Shown: one piece after another, positions 33,420-42,451 of the stretch | How positions within the stretch are numbered: the first letter of the stretch is position 1 | Layout: every line of letters starts with the position of its first letter | From: Frateuria hangzhouensis | GTDB taxonomy: Bacteria > Pseudomonadota > Gammaproteobacteria > Xanthomonadales > Rhodanobacteraceae | Assembly: GCF_026410505.1 (NCBI RefSeq) | Contig: NZ_JAPMIU010000010.1 | Location: 62,001-126,000 of the forward strand | DNA length: 64,000 nt | Reading direction: 5' to 3' | Notes under the pieces: generated by a model | Told to the model about the DNA's origin: nothing | Databases searched by the model: none | What the model saw: the letters and a program-made list of their open reading frames with translations, nothing else | Made by a program: the position numbers and the translations under genes

Positions 33420-34862
33420 ATGCCTTTTGCCGACGTCATCCTTGTTCTCCTGCTTCTGGCCGCCGTGGCCATCCTCGCGCTGCAGTTGGTGCTGCTGCGC
33501 CGCGGCCGCGCCGACAGCGGCCTGACCGTTCGCCTGGATGCGATCAAGGACGACGGCGAACGTTTGCAGCGCGCACTGCGCGAGGAACAGCGCGCCGGCC
33601 GCGAGGAGCTGCAGCAGGGCTTCGACCGCTTCCGCAACCACGTCGCCGAGCAGCTCGGCGGCATGTCGCGCCAGCAGGCCGAGCGCATCGACGGCTTCGG
33701 CCAGCGCCTGGACGGCCTCACCGCGCGCACCGATGCCGGCCTGCAGGCGCTGGCCCAGCGGCTGACTGACGACGCCCGCAAGAGCCGCGAGGAAGTCACC
33801 CTCACGCTCAACCGCGTCAGCGAGCAACAGCAGCAACGCCTGGCCGCGCTCACCGCCGACAACGAAAAACGGATGGGCGAGGTGCGCGCCACGCTGGAGG
33901 CCAAGCTCGGCGCGATCCAGCAGGACAACGCGGCCAAGCTGGAGCAGATGCGCGCCACCGTCGACGAGAAGCTGCAGAGCACGCTGGAGACGCGCCTGGG
34001 CCAGTCCTTCCAGCTGGTGTCCGAGCGGCTCGAGGCGGTGCAGCGCGGTCTCGGCGAGATGCAGAGCCTGGCCAGCGGCGTGGGCGACCTCAAGCGCGTG
34101 CTCACCAACGTCAAGAGCCGCGGCATCCTGGGCGAGGTGCAGCTGGCGGCGTTGCTCGAGCAGTTGCTCACGGCCGAGCAGTACGAGTCCAACGTGATCA
34201 CCGTGCCCGGCAGCAACGAGCGCGTCGAATTCGCCATCCGCATGCCCGGCCAGGGTGATGCCGAGCAGTTGTACCTGCCGATCGACGCGAAATTTCCGGT
34301 GGAGGATTACCAGCGCCTGCTCGAAGCGCAGGAACTGGCTGACGCTGAGGCCGCGATGGTGGCCGGGCGGGCGCTGGAACTGCGCGTGCGCGAGGAAGCC
34401 AAGCGGATCAAGAGCAAATACGTGTCGGTGCCGCACACCACCGATTTCGCCGTGTTGTTCCTGCCCACCGAAGGCCTGTACGCCGAGGTGATCCGCCGCC
34501 CCGGCCTGTTCGAGCTGCTGCAGCGCGAGCACCGCGTGGTGGTGGCCGGGCCGACCACGCTCAGCGCCCTGCTCAACAGCCTGCAGATGGGCTTCCGCAC
34601 GCTGGCCATCGCCAAGCGCAGTTCGGAGGTGTGGAGCATCCTGGGCGCGGTGAAGACCGAGTTCGGCAAGTTCGGCGACGTGCTGGACAAGGTCAAGAAG
34701 AAGCTGGACGAAGCCGGCAAGCACATCGACGCGACCGGTGTGCGCACGCGTGCGATCGAACGCAAGCTGCGGGGCGTGGAGACGCTCTCGGGCGACGTCA
34801 CGGAGGAGTTGCTGGGCGTGGCGGCGGAAGTGAGCGACGACGTCGAGGAAGACACCGTCTAG
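33420..34862 (+). CDS. rmuC: DNA recombination protein RmuC
   Basis: 480 aa. One N-terminal TM helix (about 5-25), then a long coiled coil (about 30-240; LREEQRAGREELQQGFDRF), then the RmuC nuclease-like domain (about 245-430; VKSRGILGEVQLAALLEQLL, PIDAKFPVEDYQRLLEA). RmuC limits inversions between short inverted repeats in E. coli, a fitting role in a genome full of palindromes. The start is the ATG with a hydrophobic N-terminus; the longer frame overlaps topoisomerase IB. Confidence 0.92.
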   Translation: MPFADVILVLLLLAAVAILALQLVLLRRGRADSGLTVRLDAIKDDGERLQRALREEQRAGREELQQGFDRFRNHVAEQLGGMSRQQAERIDGFGQRLDGLTARTDAGLQALAQRLTDDARKSREEVTLTLNRVSEQQQQRLAALTADNEKRMGEVRATLEAKLGAIQQDNAAKLEQMRATVDEKLQSTLETRLGQSFQLVSERLEAVQRGLGEMQSLASGVGDLKRVLTNVKSRGILGEVQLAALLEQLLTAEQYESNVITVPGSNERVEFAIRMPGQGDAEQLYLPIDAKFPVEDYQRLLEAQELADAEAAMVAGRALELRVREEAKRIKSKYVSVPHTTDFAVLFLPTEGLYAEVIRRPGLFELLQREHRVVVAGPTTLSALLNSLQMGFRTLAIAKRSSEVWSILGAVKTEFGKFGDVLDKVKKKLDEAGKHIDATGVRTRAIERKLRGVETLSGDVTEELLGVAAEVSDDVEEDTV

Positions 34863-34880
34863 CCAGGCCCGCCGCCCCCT

Positions 34881-34908
34881 TGTAGGAGCCCACTTGTGGG
34901 CCCCTACA
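34881..34908. repeat. Family-2 palindrome, single copy
   Basis: TGTAGGAGCCCACTTGTGGG-CCCCTACA, a near-perfect 28-nt palindrome between convergent rmuC and the XRE regulator. Confidence 0.85.
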
Positions 34909-34950
34909 GACAACCTGGAAACAGACCGGTACCCGGCAGGCCGGAATTTG

Positions 34951-35169
34951 TCATTCCTTCCACTGGAACACATCCTCCAGCCCCGCGCCGAACGTGCGCG
35001 CGATGCGGAAGGCCAGTTCCAGCGACGGCGCGTACTTGCCGCCCTCCAGCGCGATCACCGTCTGCCGGGTGATGCCGCAGGCATCGGCCAGCGCCTGCTG
35101 GGTCATCTCGCCGTGCTCGAAACGCAGCCGGCGGATGGCGTTGGTGATCGGGGTGCCGGTCGCGCTCAA
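34951..35169 (-). CDS. Small XRE-family (Cro/CI-type) transcriptional regulator
   Basis: 72 aa, a single helix-turn-helix domain: TPITNAIRRLRFEHGEMTQQ, ALADACGITRQTVIALEGGK (recognition helix) and the GLEDVFQWKE tail typical of the YgzD-like subgroup. The start TTG at 35169 overlaps the stop of the upstream membrane-protein gene (TTGA), so the two are cotranslated. It probably represses its own operon through the inverted repeat at 35827-35844. Confidence 0.85.
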   Translation of the reverse strand: MSATGTPITNAIRRLRFEHGEMTQQALADACGITRQTVIALEGGKYAPSLELAFRIARTFGAGLEDVFQWKE

Positions 35170-35798
35170 TGCCGGTCGCGCCAGTACGCGAGCCCGGTCA
35201 CCAGGTACTCGAGCAGGCACGAGCCGATCAGCCCGGCCATCAACAGGTTGGAGAGGGTCATCGGCTTTGCCCAGGCCAGCCGGTCGACCGGCGAAAAAGC
35301 GAACGTCACCGCCAGCGCGATGACGAAGATGGCCAGCCCGCTGCGCGCCCACTCGGTGGCACGCGCCTGGATGGCGCGGTCGCGCTCGTCCGCCTGCACC
35401 TTGTCGCGCCAGCGCTGGCGCAGCACCTGCATCACCACCAGCCAGGCGATCACCAGCATCGCGATGTGCCCGCCGATCGCGCCCGCCTCCGGCGCCCGGC
35501 CGCCATCCGCGGCAACCATCTGCGGGGCGCGCAGCCCGAAATAGAGCAGGATCGCCAGAGTGAACATCAGTCCGATCCACGCGCGCTGCTCGCCGGGCGA
35601 GATGGCGGCCACCGCCTCGCCGGCATTCGCCGCCGGGCTTTGCCAGGTCGCCCACAGCAGGTACCAGACCACCCAGGCGCCGACCAGCACGGCCAGCCCA
35701 CCCGGCCAGCCCAGGTCCACGTCCGGCAGCACGAACAACACATAGAACGCGAGCACCGACAGCGGGACCAGCACGGCGTAGCGCAGGGATCGTTTCAT
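35166..35798 (-). CDS. Membrane protein cotranscribed with XRE regulator
   Basis: 210 aa with six hydrophobic segments (about 7-25, 29-50, 75-90, 108-125, 151-170, 182-202), and a charged cytoplasmic loop with QRWRDKVQADERDRAIQARA. The pairing of a DUF2178-like membrane protein with a downstream small XRE regulator is recurrent in bacteria, but its function is unknown. GGAG lies 7 nt before the ATG. Confidence 0.75.
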   Translation of the reverse strand: MKRSLRYAVLVPLSVLAFYVLFVLPDVDLGWPGGLAVLVGAWVVWYLLWATWQSPAANAGEAVAAISPGEQRAWIGLMFTLAILLYFGLRAPQMVAADGGRAPEAGAIGGHIAMLVIAWLVVMQVLRQRWRDKVQADERDRAIQARATEWARSGLAIFVIALAVTFAFSPVDRLAWAKPMTLSNLLMAGLIGSCLLEYLVTGLAYWRDRH

Positions 35799-35822
35799 GG
35801 CATCGCTCCAGATTCGGAATGT

Positions 35823-35851
35823 AAGCTACACATGACATTGTGTACTGTCAA
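35823..35851 (-). promoter_or_regulatory. Promoter and putative operator of the membrane-protein/XRE operon
   Basis: On the minus strand a perfect -35 TTGACA (35846-35851) is followed after 17 nt by TAGCTT (35823-35828). An inverted repeat TACACA-N6-TGTGTA (35827-35832/35839-35844) fills the spacer and touches the -10, the ideal place for repression by the encoded XRE protein. Binding is inferred. Confidence 0.65.
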
Positions 35852-35902
35852 CATTACGTTCGTCCTGCGCCCGGCGCTTTGCACACCCCTCCGGCCGCCG
35901 GC

Positions 35903-35921
35903 TTGACAGCGCCGCTACACT
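35903..35921 (+). promoter_or_regulatory. Possible folE promoter elements with short spacing
   Basis: TTGACA (35903-35908) and CTACACT (35915-35921) are only 7 nt apart, about 60 nt upstream of folE. TACACT may be the -10 with a different -35. The same TTGACA-N7-8-TACANT layout precedes uvrD. Confidence 0.35.
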
Positions 35922-35979
35922 GGATTGCTGCGAACGCCACTCCGGTGGCAAGCCACTCCCCTGGCCCAAAGGCACCCGC

Positions 35980-36579
35980 ATGAGCGACCCCGGCACCCCC
36001 AACGACGTCACCCAGGCCCAGGCCGAGGAGGCCGTGCGCACGCTGCTGCGCTGGGCCGGCGAGGACCCTTCGCGCGAAGGCCTGCTGGACACGCCGCGCC
36101 GCGTGACCAAGGCCTACCGCGACTGGTTTTCCGGCTACGCCGACGACCCGGCCGAGTTCCTCAAGCGCACCTTCAAGGAGGTCGAGGGCTACGACGAGAT
36201 GGTGGTGTTGCGCGACATCGAGTTCGAAAGCCACTGCGAGCACCACATGGCGCCGATCATCGGCCGCGCGCACGTGGGCTACCTGCCGACCAACCGCGTG
36301 GTCGGCATCAGCAAGCTCGCCCGCGTGGTCGATGGCTACGCACGCCGCTTCCAGGTGCAGGAGAAGCTCACCGCGCAAATCGCTCATTGCATCCAGGAAC
36401 ACCTGCGCCCGGCCGGCGTGGCGGTGGTGATCGACGCCAGCCACGAGTGCATGACGACCCGCGGCGTGCACAAGCGCGGCGTGTCGATGGTGACCAGCCA
36501 GATGCTGGGCGCCTTCCGCGACGACGCCCGCACCCGCGCCGAATTCCTGCAGTTCATAGGCATCCACGGCGCGCGCTGA
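35980..36579 (+). CDS. folE: GTP cyclohydrolase I, type IA
   Basis: 199 aa. Zinc ligands are present: C86 and H89 in SHCEHHMAP, and C157 in HECMTTRG. Substrate residues in [18 protein letters not shown] and the C-terminal FLQFIGIHG match the family. It makes 7,8-dihydroneopterin triphosphate, the first step of folate and pterin synthesis. Confidence 0.97.
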   Translation: MSDPGTPNDVTQAQAEEAVRTLLRWAGEDPSREGLLDTPRRVTKAYRDWFSGYADDPAEFLKRTFKEVEGYDEMVVLRDIEFESHCEHHMAPIIGRAHVGYLPTNRVVGISKLARVVDGYARRFQVQEKLTAQIAHCIQEHLRPAGVAVVIDASHECMTTRGVHKRGVSMVTSQMLGAFRDDARTRAEFLQFIGIHGAR

Positions 36580-36642
36580 AGTTTTTCCGCGGGCGGCCGA
36601 TTAAGGCGCGTCGCCACCCCGGCGCGCCGTCCGATCACCGCT

Positions 36643-37803
36643 TTGCATCTGGACCTTGCCACCCTGGCCCTGCTCGGCGCCCTGCAGGCGCTACTGCTCG
36701 CGCCGCTGCTGCTGGTCGCCACGCGCGCCTACACCGGCGTCGCGCGCACCAGCCTGCGCATCTGGGGCGTGGTGCTGCTGTTGCAGGCGCTGGGCTGGAT
36801 CCTGGCCGCGCTGCGCGGCCAGGTCAGCGACTGGCTGTCGATCGTGCTGGCCAATGGCGTGTTGATCGCCTCCTATGCCGAGACCACGCGCGCGCTGCGC
36901 CTGCTGCTGGGCGTGCCCCAGCGCCGCCGGTGGCTGCTGGCAATCGGTGTGGTGATCTGGCTGGGCATCGTCTGGTTTGGCGTGGTGCAGCCGGACTACC
37001 GCATGCGGGTGGACCTGGCCGCGCTGATGGTGGCCGCCTATTCGGCGCTGCTGGCCTGGCCGTTGCGCCATGCGCTGCGGGCGGGCGGTTCCATCGCGCA
37101 ACGGGTGATGCTGCTGGTGCTGGTGGCGGCCGCCGTGGCGTGGTACCTGCGCCTGCACGAGCTGCACGGCGACGCCGCGCTGCAGCCGGGCCACCTGGTG
37201 CCCACGCCCGGCAACGTGGTCAACATGCTCTACAGCGCGATCGAGCCGGTGGTCGCCAGCATCGCCTTCCTGCTGATGTACAACGAGTTCGCGCAGGCCG
37301 ACCTGCGCCGGCTCGCGCGCACCGACCCGCTCACCGGCACGCTCAACCGGCTCGGACTGGACGAGGCGGCGCGGCAACGGTTCGATGACCCGCACGGGCT
37401 GGCCGTGCTGATGCTCGACGCGGATCACTTCAAGGCGATCAACGACCGGCACGGCCACGCCGGTGGCGACCGCGTGCTGGCGGCGCTGGCCCGCTGCCTG
37501 GGCACACGGCTGCGGCCGGGCGACCTGCTCGGCCGGATCGGCGGCGAGGAGTTCCTGGTGCTGCTGCCGCATACCGGCCTGGCGGCGGCGGCCGCCCTGG
37601 CCGAAGACCTGCGCGCGCACGTCGCTTCGTTGCCGCTGGAGTTCGACGGACTGGCGCAGGCCATTACCGTGTCGATCGGCGTGGCGGCGCGCGAAGGCAC
37701 CGATGCCAACGCCGACGCGCTGGTGCGCCGCGCCGACCGCGCGCTGTACGAGGCCAAGCGCGCCGGTCGCAACCGGGTAGCCGGCGCGGCGTGTCCGGCC
37801 TGA
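36643..37803 (+). CDS. Membrane diguanylate cyclase (GGEEF)
   Basis: 386 aa from a TTG. The N-terminal ~215 residues hold six to seven TM helices without a recognised sensor domain. The GGDEF domain (about 225-380) has the signature GGEEF at 300-304 and an inhibitory I-site RPGD at 291-294, so it should be active and product-inhibited. DPLTGTLNRLGLD marks the domain start. It makes cyclic-di-GMP. It lies 63 nt after folE. Confidence 0.92.
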   Translation: MHLDLATLALLGALQALLLAPLLLVATRAYTGVARTSLRIWGVVLLLQALGWILAALRGQVSDWLSIVLANGVLIASYAETTRALRLLLGVPQRRRWLLAIGVVIWLGIVWFGVVQPDYRMRVDLAALMVAAYSALLAWPLRHALRAGGSIAQRVMLLVLVAAAVAWYLRLHELHGDAALQPGHLVPTPGNVVNMLYSAIEPVVASIAFLLMYNEFAQADLRRLARTDPLTGTLNRLGLDEAARQRFDDPHGLAVLMLDADHFKAINDRHGHAGGDRVLAALARCLGTRLRPGDLLGRIGGEEFLVLLPHTGLAAAAALAEDLRAHVASLPLEFDGLAQAITVSIGVAAREGTDANADALVRRADRALYEAKRAGRNRVAGAACPA

Positions 37804-37832
37804 CCGGGCCGCGGCTGTGCTCCAATGCGCCG

Positions 37833-38168
37833 ATGCGTTGCCTGCTTCTTTCACTCGCCCTGCTCGGCACCGCCGCCGAGGCGGCCGATTACCCGGCCAC
37901 GACGTCGGCCTACCTGACCTTGTTCGACCATGACGGCGACGGGCGCATCGGCGTGCAGGAGTACGTCGACTACCTGAGCACCGGTTTCCTGCGCATGGAC
38001 GCCAACGGCGATGGCGTGCTCGATGCGGCCGAGCTGCCTGCCGGGCCGCGCCGCACGCCGCGTACGCTGGTCGCGTTCCAGACCGACGTGCGGGCGCAGT
38101 TCCGGCGCATGGACCGGGACCGCGACGGCTATCTCGACGCGCGCGAACTCGCGCAACCGCCCCGCTGA
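37833..38168 (+). CDS. Exported EF-hand protein
   Basis: 111 aa. A signal peptide (about 1-18, cleaving after AEA) is followed by three EF-hand-like calcium loops: DHDGDGRIGVQE, DANGDGVLDAAE and DRDRDGYLDARE, each with Asp at 1, 3, 5 and Glu at 12. It is probably a periplasmic Ca2+-binding protein of unknown role. The start is chosen at the signal peptide; the preceding in-frame codons overlap the cyclase gene end. Confidence 0.85.
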   Translation: MRCLLLSLALLGTAAEAADYPATTSAYLTLFDHDGDGRIGVQEYVDYLSTGFLRMDANGDGVLDAAELPAGPRRTPRTLVAFQTDVRAQFRRMDRDRDGYLDARELAQPPR

Positions 38169-38170
38169 AA

Positions 38171-38225
38171 CGTAGGGTGGGCTTCAGCCCACCGTGCCCA
38201 ATGGTGGGCTGAAGCCCACCCTACG
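38171..38225. repeat. REP pair, family 1 (near-perfect)
   Basis: CGTAGGGTGGGCTTCAGCCC-ACC and its exact mirror are separated by ~9 nt, giving the cleanest REPIN in the window, starting 2 nt after the EF-hand gene. Confidence 0.93.
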
Positions 38226-38326
38226 ACTGCATTGCGGCGCGCGGGGACATGGGACGTTGCGCGGGGTGCAGCAATGGCCGCGCATCGATGCGCTATCGTG
38301 CGCGCTTCGTCCGCCCCGGCCCGCGC

Positions 38327-39619
38327 ATGGACCCGACCCACACCGAACTGAGCGACAGCCGCCGCCGCGCGGCGGTGGCCTTCATCTTCGTCACGGTGCT
38401 GCTGGACATGCTGGCATTCGGCATCGTCATACCCGTGCTGCCGCACCTGATCGAGCAGCTGGCCGGCGGCGGCATCGCGGAGGCCGCCTGGTGGGTGGGC
38501 GTGTTCTCCACCGTGTTCGCGGTAGTGCAGTTCGCGTTCTCGCCGGTGCAGGGCGCGCTGTCGGACCGGTTCGGGCGGCGGCCGGTGATCCTGATCTCCA
38601 ACCTCGGCCTGGCGCTCGACTTCGTGGTGCTGGCGCTGGCGCCCACGCTGTGGCTGCTGTTCGTCAGTCGGGCGCTGCTCGGCATGACCGCGGCGAGCTT
38701 CACCACCGCCAACGCCTACATCGCCGACATCACGCCGAAGGAGAAGCGCGCCGCGGCCTATGGCGTGCTGGGCGGCGCGTTCGGGCTGGGCTTCATCGTC
38801 GGGCCGGGATTGGGCGGATTCCTCGGCGACATCTCGCTGCGACTGCCGTTCTGGGTGGCCGGCGCGCTGGCGCTGTGCAACTTCCTGTACGGCTTTTTCA
38901 TCCTGCCCGAGTCGCTGCCGAAGGAACGCCGCACGCCGCGCTTCGAACTGCACAGCGCGCATCCGCTGGGTTCGCTCAAGCTGCTACGGCGCTACCCGCA
39001 GGTGCTCGGCCTGGGCGTGGTGATGTTCCTGGTCTATCTCGCGCACTACGTGCTGCAGACCACCTTCGTGCTGTACGCCGACTACCGCTACGGCTGGGGC
39101 CCGCAGGCGGTCGGCTTCGTGCTGATGCTGGTGGGCGCCTGCGACGGCTCGGTGCAGGCCTTCCTCACCGGCCGGCTGACGCCACGCTTCGGCGAGCGGC
39201 GGGTGCTGCTGGCCGGGTTGCTCTGCGGCGTCGGCGCCTTTCTGCTGATGGGCGTGGCCGGCCAGGGCTGGGTGTTTCTCGCCGGCATCCCGCTGATGGC
39301 GCTGTGGAGCCTGTCCGGGCCGCCGATCCAGGCGATCATGACCCACCAGGTCGATCCGTCCGAGCAGGGCCGCCTGCAGGGCGCGATCACCAGCCTGGGC
39401 AGTTTCGCCGGCATCTTCGGCCCGTACCTGTTTGCGCAGGTGTTCGCCTTCTCGATCGCGCCCGCCTCGCCGGTGCACCTGCCGGGGCTGGCCTTCGTGT
39501 TGTCGGCAGTGATGCTGGCCATCGGCGCGGTGATCGCGGCGCGGGTCACCGCGCGTACCGTGCCACTGGCCGAACCGGCCGGCTCGCCCGCGCCGCTGCC
39601 CCAGGATCCTTCCCACTGA
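38327..39619 (+). CDS. MFS transporter, TetA/TCR-like
   Basis: 430 aa, twelve predicted TM helices. The MFS signature between TM2 and TM3 is GALSDRFGRRPVILISN (GxxSDRxGRR). Family-like stretches are DMLAFGIVIPVLPHLIEQL in TM1 and FTTANAYIADITPKEKRAAA in loop 4-5. It resembles class-TetA tetracycline/multidrug exporters, but drug specificity is not provable from sequence. The start at MDPTHTEL is chosen; longer frames run into the REP pair. Confidence 0.87.
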   Translation: MDPTHTELSDSRRRAAVAFIFVTVLLDMLAFGIVIPVLPHLIEQLAGGGIAEAAWWVGVFSTVFAVVQFAFSPVQGALSDRFGRRPVILISNLGLALDFVVLALAPTLWLLFVSRALLGMTAASFTTANAYIADITPKEKRAAAYGVLGGAFGLGFIVGPGLGGFLGDISLRLPFWVAGALALCNFLYGFFILPESLPKERRTPRFELHSAHPLGSLKLLRRYPQVLGLGVVMFLVYLAHYVLQTTFVLYADYRYGWGPQAVGFVLMLVGACDGSVQAFLTGRLTPRFGERRVLLAGLLCGVGAFLLMGVAGQGWVFLAGIPLMALWSLSGPPIQAIMTHQVDPSEQGRLQGAITSLGSFAGIFGPYLFAQVFAFSIAPASPVHLPGLAFVLSAVMLAIGAVIAARVTARTVPLAEPAGSPAPLPQDPSH

Positions 39620-39633
39620 CGCTGGAGTTTTCC

Positions 39634-40146
39634 ATGTCGCTTTCCATGTACCAGGCTTCCGTTCCCGTGTTCGTACGCGCGCTGTCCAACCTGGCGCACG
39701 TGCTGCGCAAGGGCGAGGCGCACGCCAAGGCCAAGGGCGTCACTGACGAGGTGCTGCTGGGCACCCGCCTGATCCCGGACATGCTGCCGCTGGCCAAGCA
39801 GGTGCAGATCGCCTGCGACATGGCTGCGCGTGGCACCGCCCGGCTGGCCGGCGTGGAGCCGGCCTCGTTCGAGGACAACGAGACCACGCTGGAACAGCTG
39901 CATGCGCGCATCCACCGCGTGATCGAGTACATCCAGGGTTTCGACTCCGGCCAGATCGACGGCAGCGAGGCGCGGGCGATCCATCTGAAGATGCGCAACG
40001 GCGAGCTGGATTTCAGCGGCCAGGATTACCTGTTCACCTTCCTGATCCCGAACCTGTATTTCCACTGCACGACCACCTACGTGATCCTGCGCGAGGCCGG
40101 CGCGGAGCTGGGCAAGACCGACTTCGTGGCCGGCGCCCAGCAGTAA
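39634..40146 (+). CDS. DUF1993 family protein
   Basis: 170 aa, all helical, matching DUF1993 (MYQASVPVFVRALSNLAHVL; LPLAKQVQIACDMA; YLFTFLIPNLYFHCTTTYVI), a DinB-like four-helix family of unknown function. The start follows CTGGAG and lies 14 nt after the MFS stop, so the two are probably one operon. Confidence 0.85.
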   Translation: MSLSMYQASVPVFVRALSNLAHVLRKGEAHAKAKGVTDEVLLGTRLIPDMLPLAKQVQIACDMAARGTARLAGVEPASFEDNETTLEQLHARIHRVIEYIQGFDSGQIDGSEARAIHLKMRNGELDFSGQDYLFTFLIPNLYFHCTTTYVILREAGAELGKTDFVAGAQQ

Positions 40147-40306
40147 ACGAAGCGGGCGCGACGGCCCGCCGTCGCGCCTGGCTGAACGCAAGCGATGCGC
40201 CGGTTTTCCGGCACGTCGCGAAGCGTGACCGGCCGCACATTCGACGTCGCCCGATGGCGCGCGCCCTGCTTGTCCCTGCGCGAGTTCCAACCCATCGAGC
40301 AGATCC

Positions 40307-40519
40307 ATGGACAGCTTCTACGAATGCATCATCGCCGGCGGCCCGCAACACGGGCTGGTCTACCGGCGCCGGCGCGAGCCCAGCCAGCCCACGCCCATGG
40401 CGGTCGTCACCGAGGACGGCCAGTTGTGCACGCCCGCCGCGCGCAAGTACGGCTCGCGCGTGGTGTTGCTGCACCCGCAGGCCACCGGCGAGCAATTCCT
40501 GACCATCCTCGCCGCGTAA
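40307..40519 (+). CDS. Small hypothetical protein
   Basis: 70 aa, no signal peptide or TM helix. MDSFYECIIAGGPQHGLVYR and RVVLLHPQATGEQFLTILAA suggest a small alpha/beta protein. I do not recognise the family. The ribosome-binding site is weak (GAGCAG, 11 nt upstream). Codon use resembles neighbours, so it may be genuine. Confidence 0.5.
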   Translation: MDSFYECIIAGGPQHGLVYRRRREPSQPTPMAVVTEDGQLCTPAARKYGSRVVLLHPQATGEQFLTILAA

Positions 40520-40550
40520 GTGGCGCAACGCGTCACTGCGCCGGGGCAGT

Positions 40551-40614
40551 CGTAGGGTGGGCTTCAGCCCACCGCTTCCCGCCACGAGGCCGGTGGGCTG
40601 AAGCCCACCCTACG
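40551..40614. repeat. REP pair, family 1
   Basis: Head-to-head copies at 40551-40573 and about 40591-40614, spacer ~18 nt. Ends ~110 nt before the FAD dehydrogenase start; the intervening stretch holds no gene. Confidence 0.9.
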
Positions 40615-40721
40615 GAGGCGTGTTGCGGGTCCGCCCCCTTGCACCTTGTCCCGGCGCCGTCGCCGCAAGGACAATACGCAGCCGGGCGTCATGCCCGTGC
40701 CAGCCAACGTCCTGCGAGCCC

Positions 40722-42365
40722 ATGCTGCGACTGACCGACCTCAAGCTGCCGCTCGACCACCCGCCCGAGGCGCTGGCGTCAGCGATCCTCGCGCGCTTGA
40801 AGCTGCCGGCCGCATCGCTGCATGACTACAGCGTGTTCCGCCGCGGCTACGACGCGCGCAAGCGCGGCGCGATCGCGCTGATCTACACGCTGGACGTGGA
40901 CGTGGCCGACGAGGCCGCGTTACTGGCGCGCTTCGCCGATGACCACCACGTGCAGCCGACGCCGGACACGAGCTATCACCCGGTCGCGCGGGCGCCGGAG
41001 CAGCTGGCGCATCGCCCGGTGGTGGTCGGCTTCGGCCCGTGCGGCATCTTTGCCGCGCTGATCCTGGCCGAGATGGGCTTCCGGCCGATCGTGCTCGATC
41101 GCGGCAAGGCCGTGCGCGAGCGCACCAAAGATACCTGGGACCTGTGGCGCAAGCGCGAACTGCATCCGGAGTCGAACGTGCAGTTCGGCGAGGGTGGCGC
41201 GGGCACCTTTTCCGACGGCAAGCTGCACAGCCAGATCTCCGACCCGCACCACCACGGCCGCAAGGTGCTGACCGAGTTCGTCAAGGCCGGCGCGCCGGAG
41301 GAGATCCTCTACGTCAGCAAGCCGCACATCGGCACCTTCCGGCTGGTGACAATGGTGGAGACCATGCGCGCGACGATCGAGTCGCTGGGCGGCGAGATCC
41401 GCTTCAGCCAGCGCGTGGAAGACCTGCTGGTCGACACCGACACGGCCGGCGCGCGCCACGTGCGCGGTGTGCGGCTGGCCGGCGGCGGCGAGTTGCGCAC
41501 GGACCACGTCGTGCTGGCGGTCGGCCACAGCGCGCGCGACACCTTCGAGATGTTGCACGCGCGCGGGGTGTACCTGGAAGCCAAGCCGTTCTCGATCGGC
41601 TTCCGCGTCGAGCACCCGCAATCGGTGATCGACCGTGCGCGGTTCGGCCCGCAGGCGGGCCATCCGATCCTCGGCGCGGCCGACTACAAGCTGGTCCACC
41701 ACGGCAACAAGGCCGGCCAGAGCGGTCGTTCGGTGTACAGCTTCTGCATGTGCCCCGGCGGCACCGTGGTGGCTGCCACCTCCGAGCCGGGGCGTGTGGT
41801 GACCAACGGCATGAGCCAGTATTCGCGCAACGAGCGCAACGCCAACGCCGCGCTCGTCTGCGGCATCGTGCCGGAGGATTTCGCGCCCTACGGCGACGGT
41901 CCGCTGGCCGGCATCGCGTTGCAGCGGCATTGGGAGTCGCATGCGTTCGCCATGGGCGGCGGCAACTACAGCGCCCCAGCGCAGCGCGTGGGCGATTTCC
42001 TGGCCGGACGGCCCTCGCAGACGCTGGGCGAGGTGTTGCCTTCGTACAAGCCGGGCGTGCATCTGACCGACCTGGCCACGGCCCTGCCCGGCTACGCCAT
42101 CGGCGCCATCCGCGAGGCGCTGCCGCTGTTCGACCGGCAGATCCGCGGGTTCGCCATGCACGATGCGTTGCTGACCGGAGTGGAGACGCGTACGTCCTCG
42201 CCGGTGCGGGTGCGGCGCAACGAGGGCGACTACCAGAGCCTCAACACGCGCGGGCTGTTTCCGGCCGGCGAAGGGGCTGGGTATGCCGGCGGCATCCTGT
42301 CGGCCGCGGTCGATGGCATCCGCGTGGCAGAGGCGGTGGCGCGGGATATCACGGGCGTCGCATAG
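40722..42365 (+). CDS. FAD-dependent dehydrogenase (COG2509 type)
   Basis: 547 aa. An N-terminal ~85-residue domain (LKLPLDHPPEALASAILARL..YSVFRRGYDARKR) precedes the FAD-binding motif VVVGFGPCGIFAALILAEMG. Typical family stretches follow: FGEGGAGTFSDGKL, SFCMCPGGTVV and LFPAGEGAGYAGGI. These large flavoproteins are conserved but uncharacterised. The start at MLRLTDLKL fits the family. Confidence 0.87.
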   Translation: MLRLTDLKLPLDHPPEALASAILARLKLPAASLHDYSVFRRGYDARKRGAIALIYTLDVDVADEAALLARFADDHHVQPTPDTSYHPVARAPEQLAHRPVVVGFGPCGIFAALILAEMGFRPIVLDRGKAVRERTKDTWDLWRKRELHPESNVQFGEGGAGTFSDGKLHSQISDPHHHGRKVLTEFVKAGAPEEILYVSKPHIGTFRLVTMVETMRATIESLGGEIRFSQRVEDLLVDTDTAGARHVRGVRLAGGGELRTDHVVLAVGHSARDTFEMLHARGVYLEAKPFSIGFRVEHPQSVIDRARFGPQAGHPILGAADYKLVHHGNKAGQSGRSVYSFCMCPGGTVVAATSEPGRVVTNGMSQYSRNERNANAALVCGIVPEDFAPYGDGPLAGIALQRHWESHAFAMGGGNYSAPAQRVGDFLAGRPSQTLGEVLPSYKPGVHLTDLATALPGYAIGAIREALPLFDRQIRGFAMHDALLTGVETRTSSPVRVRRNEGDYQSLNTRGLFPAGEGAGYAGGILSAAVDGIRVAEAVARDITGVA

Positions 42366-42371
42366 CGGTTT

Positions 42372-42415
42372 CCTCTCCCCCCGGGAGAGGGCGCCCGTCG
42401 AGGGCGGGAGAGGGT
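42372..42415. repeat. Family-3 repeat
   Basis: CCTCTCCCCCCGGGAGAGGG and CGAGGGCGGGAGAGGGTACG between convergent FAD dehydrogenase and GGDEF-EAL genes. Confidence 0.75.
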
Positions 42416-42451
42416 ACGGGCGGAGCGCGACATCCCGCTACGCCCGGGGCT

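Noticed and set aside
35903-35921. Classic sigma-70 promoter for folE
   Set aside because: The TTGACA and TACACT hexamers are too close (7 nt) to act together as -35 and -10, so only a tentative feature is listed.
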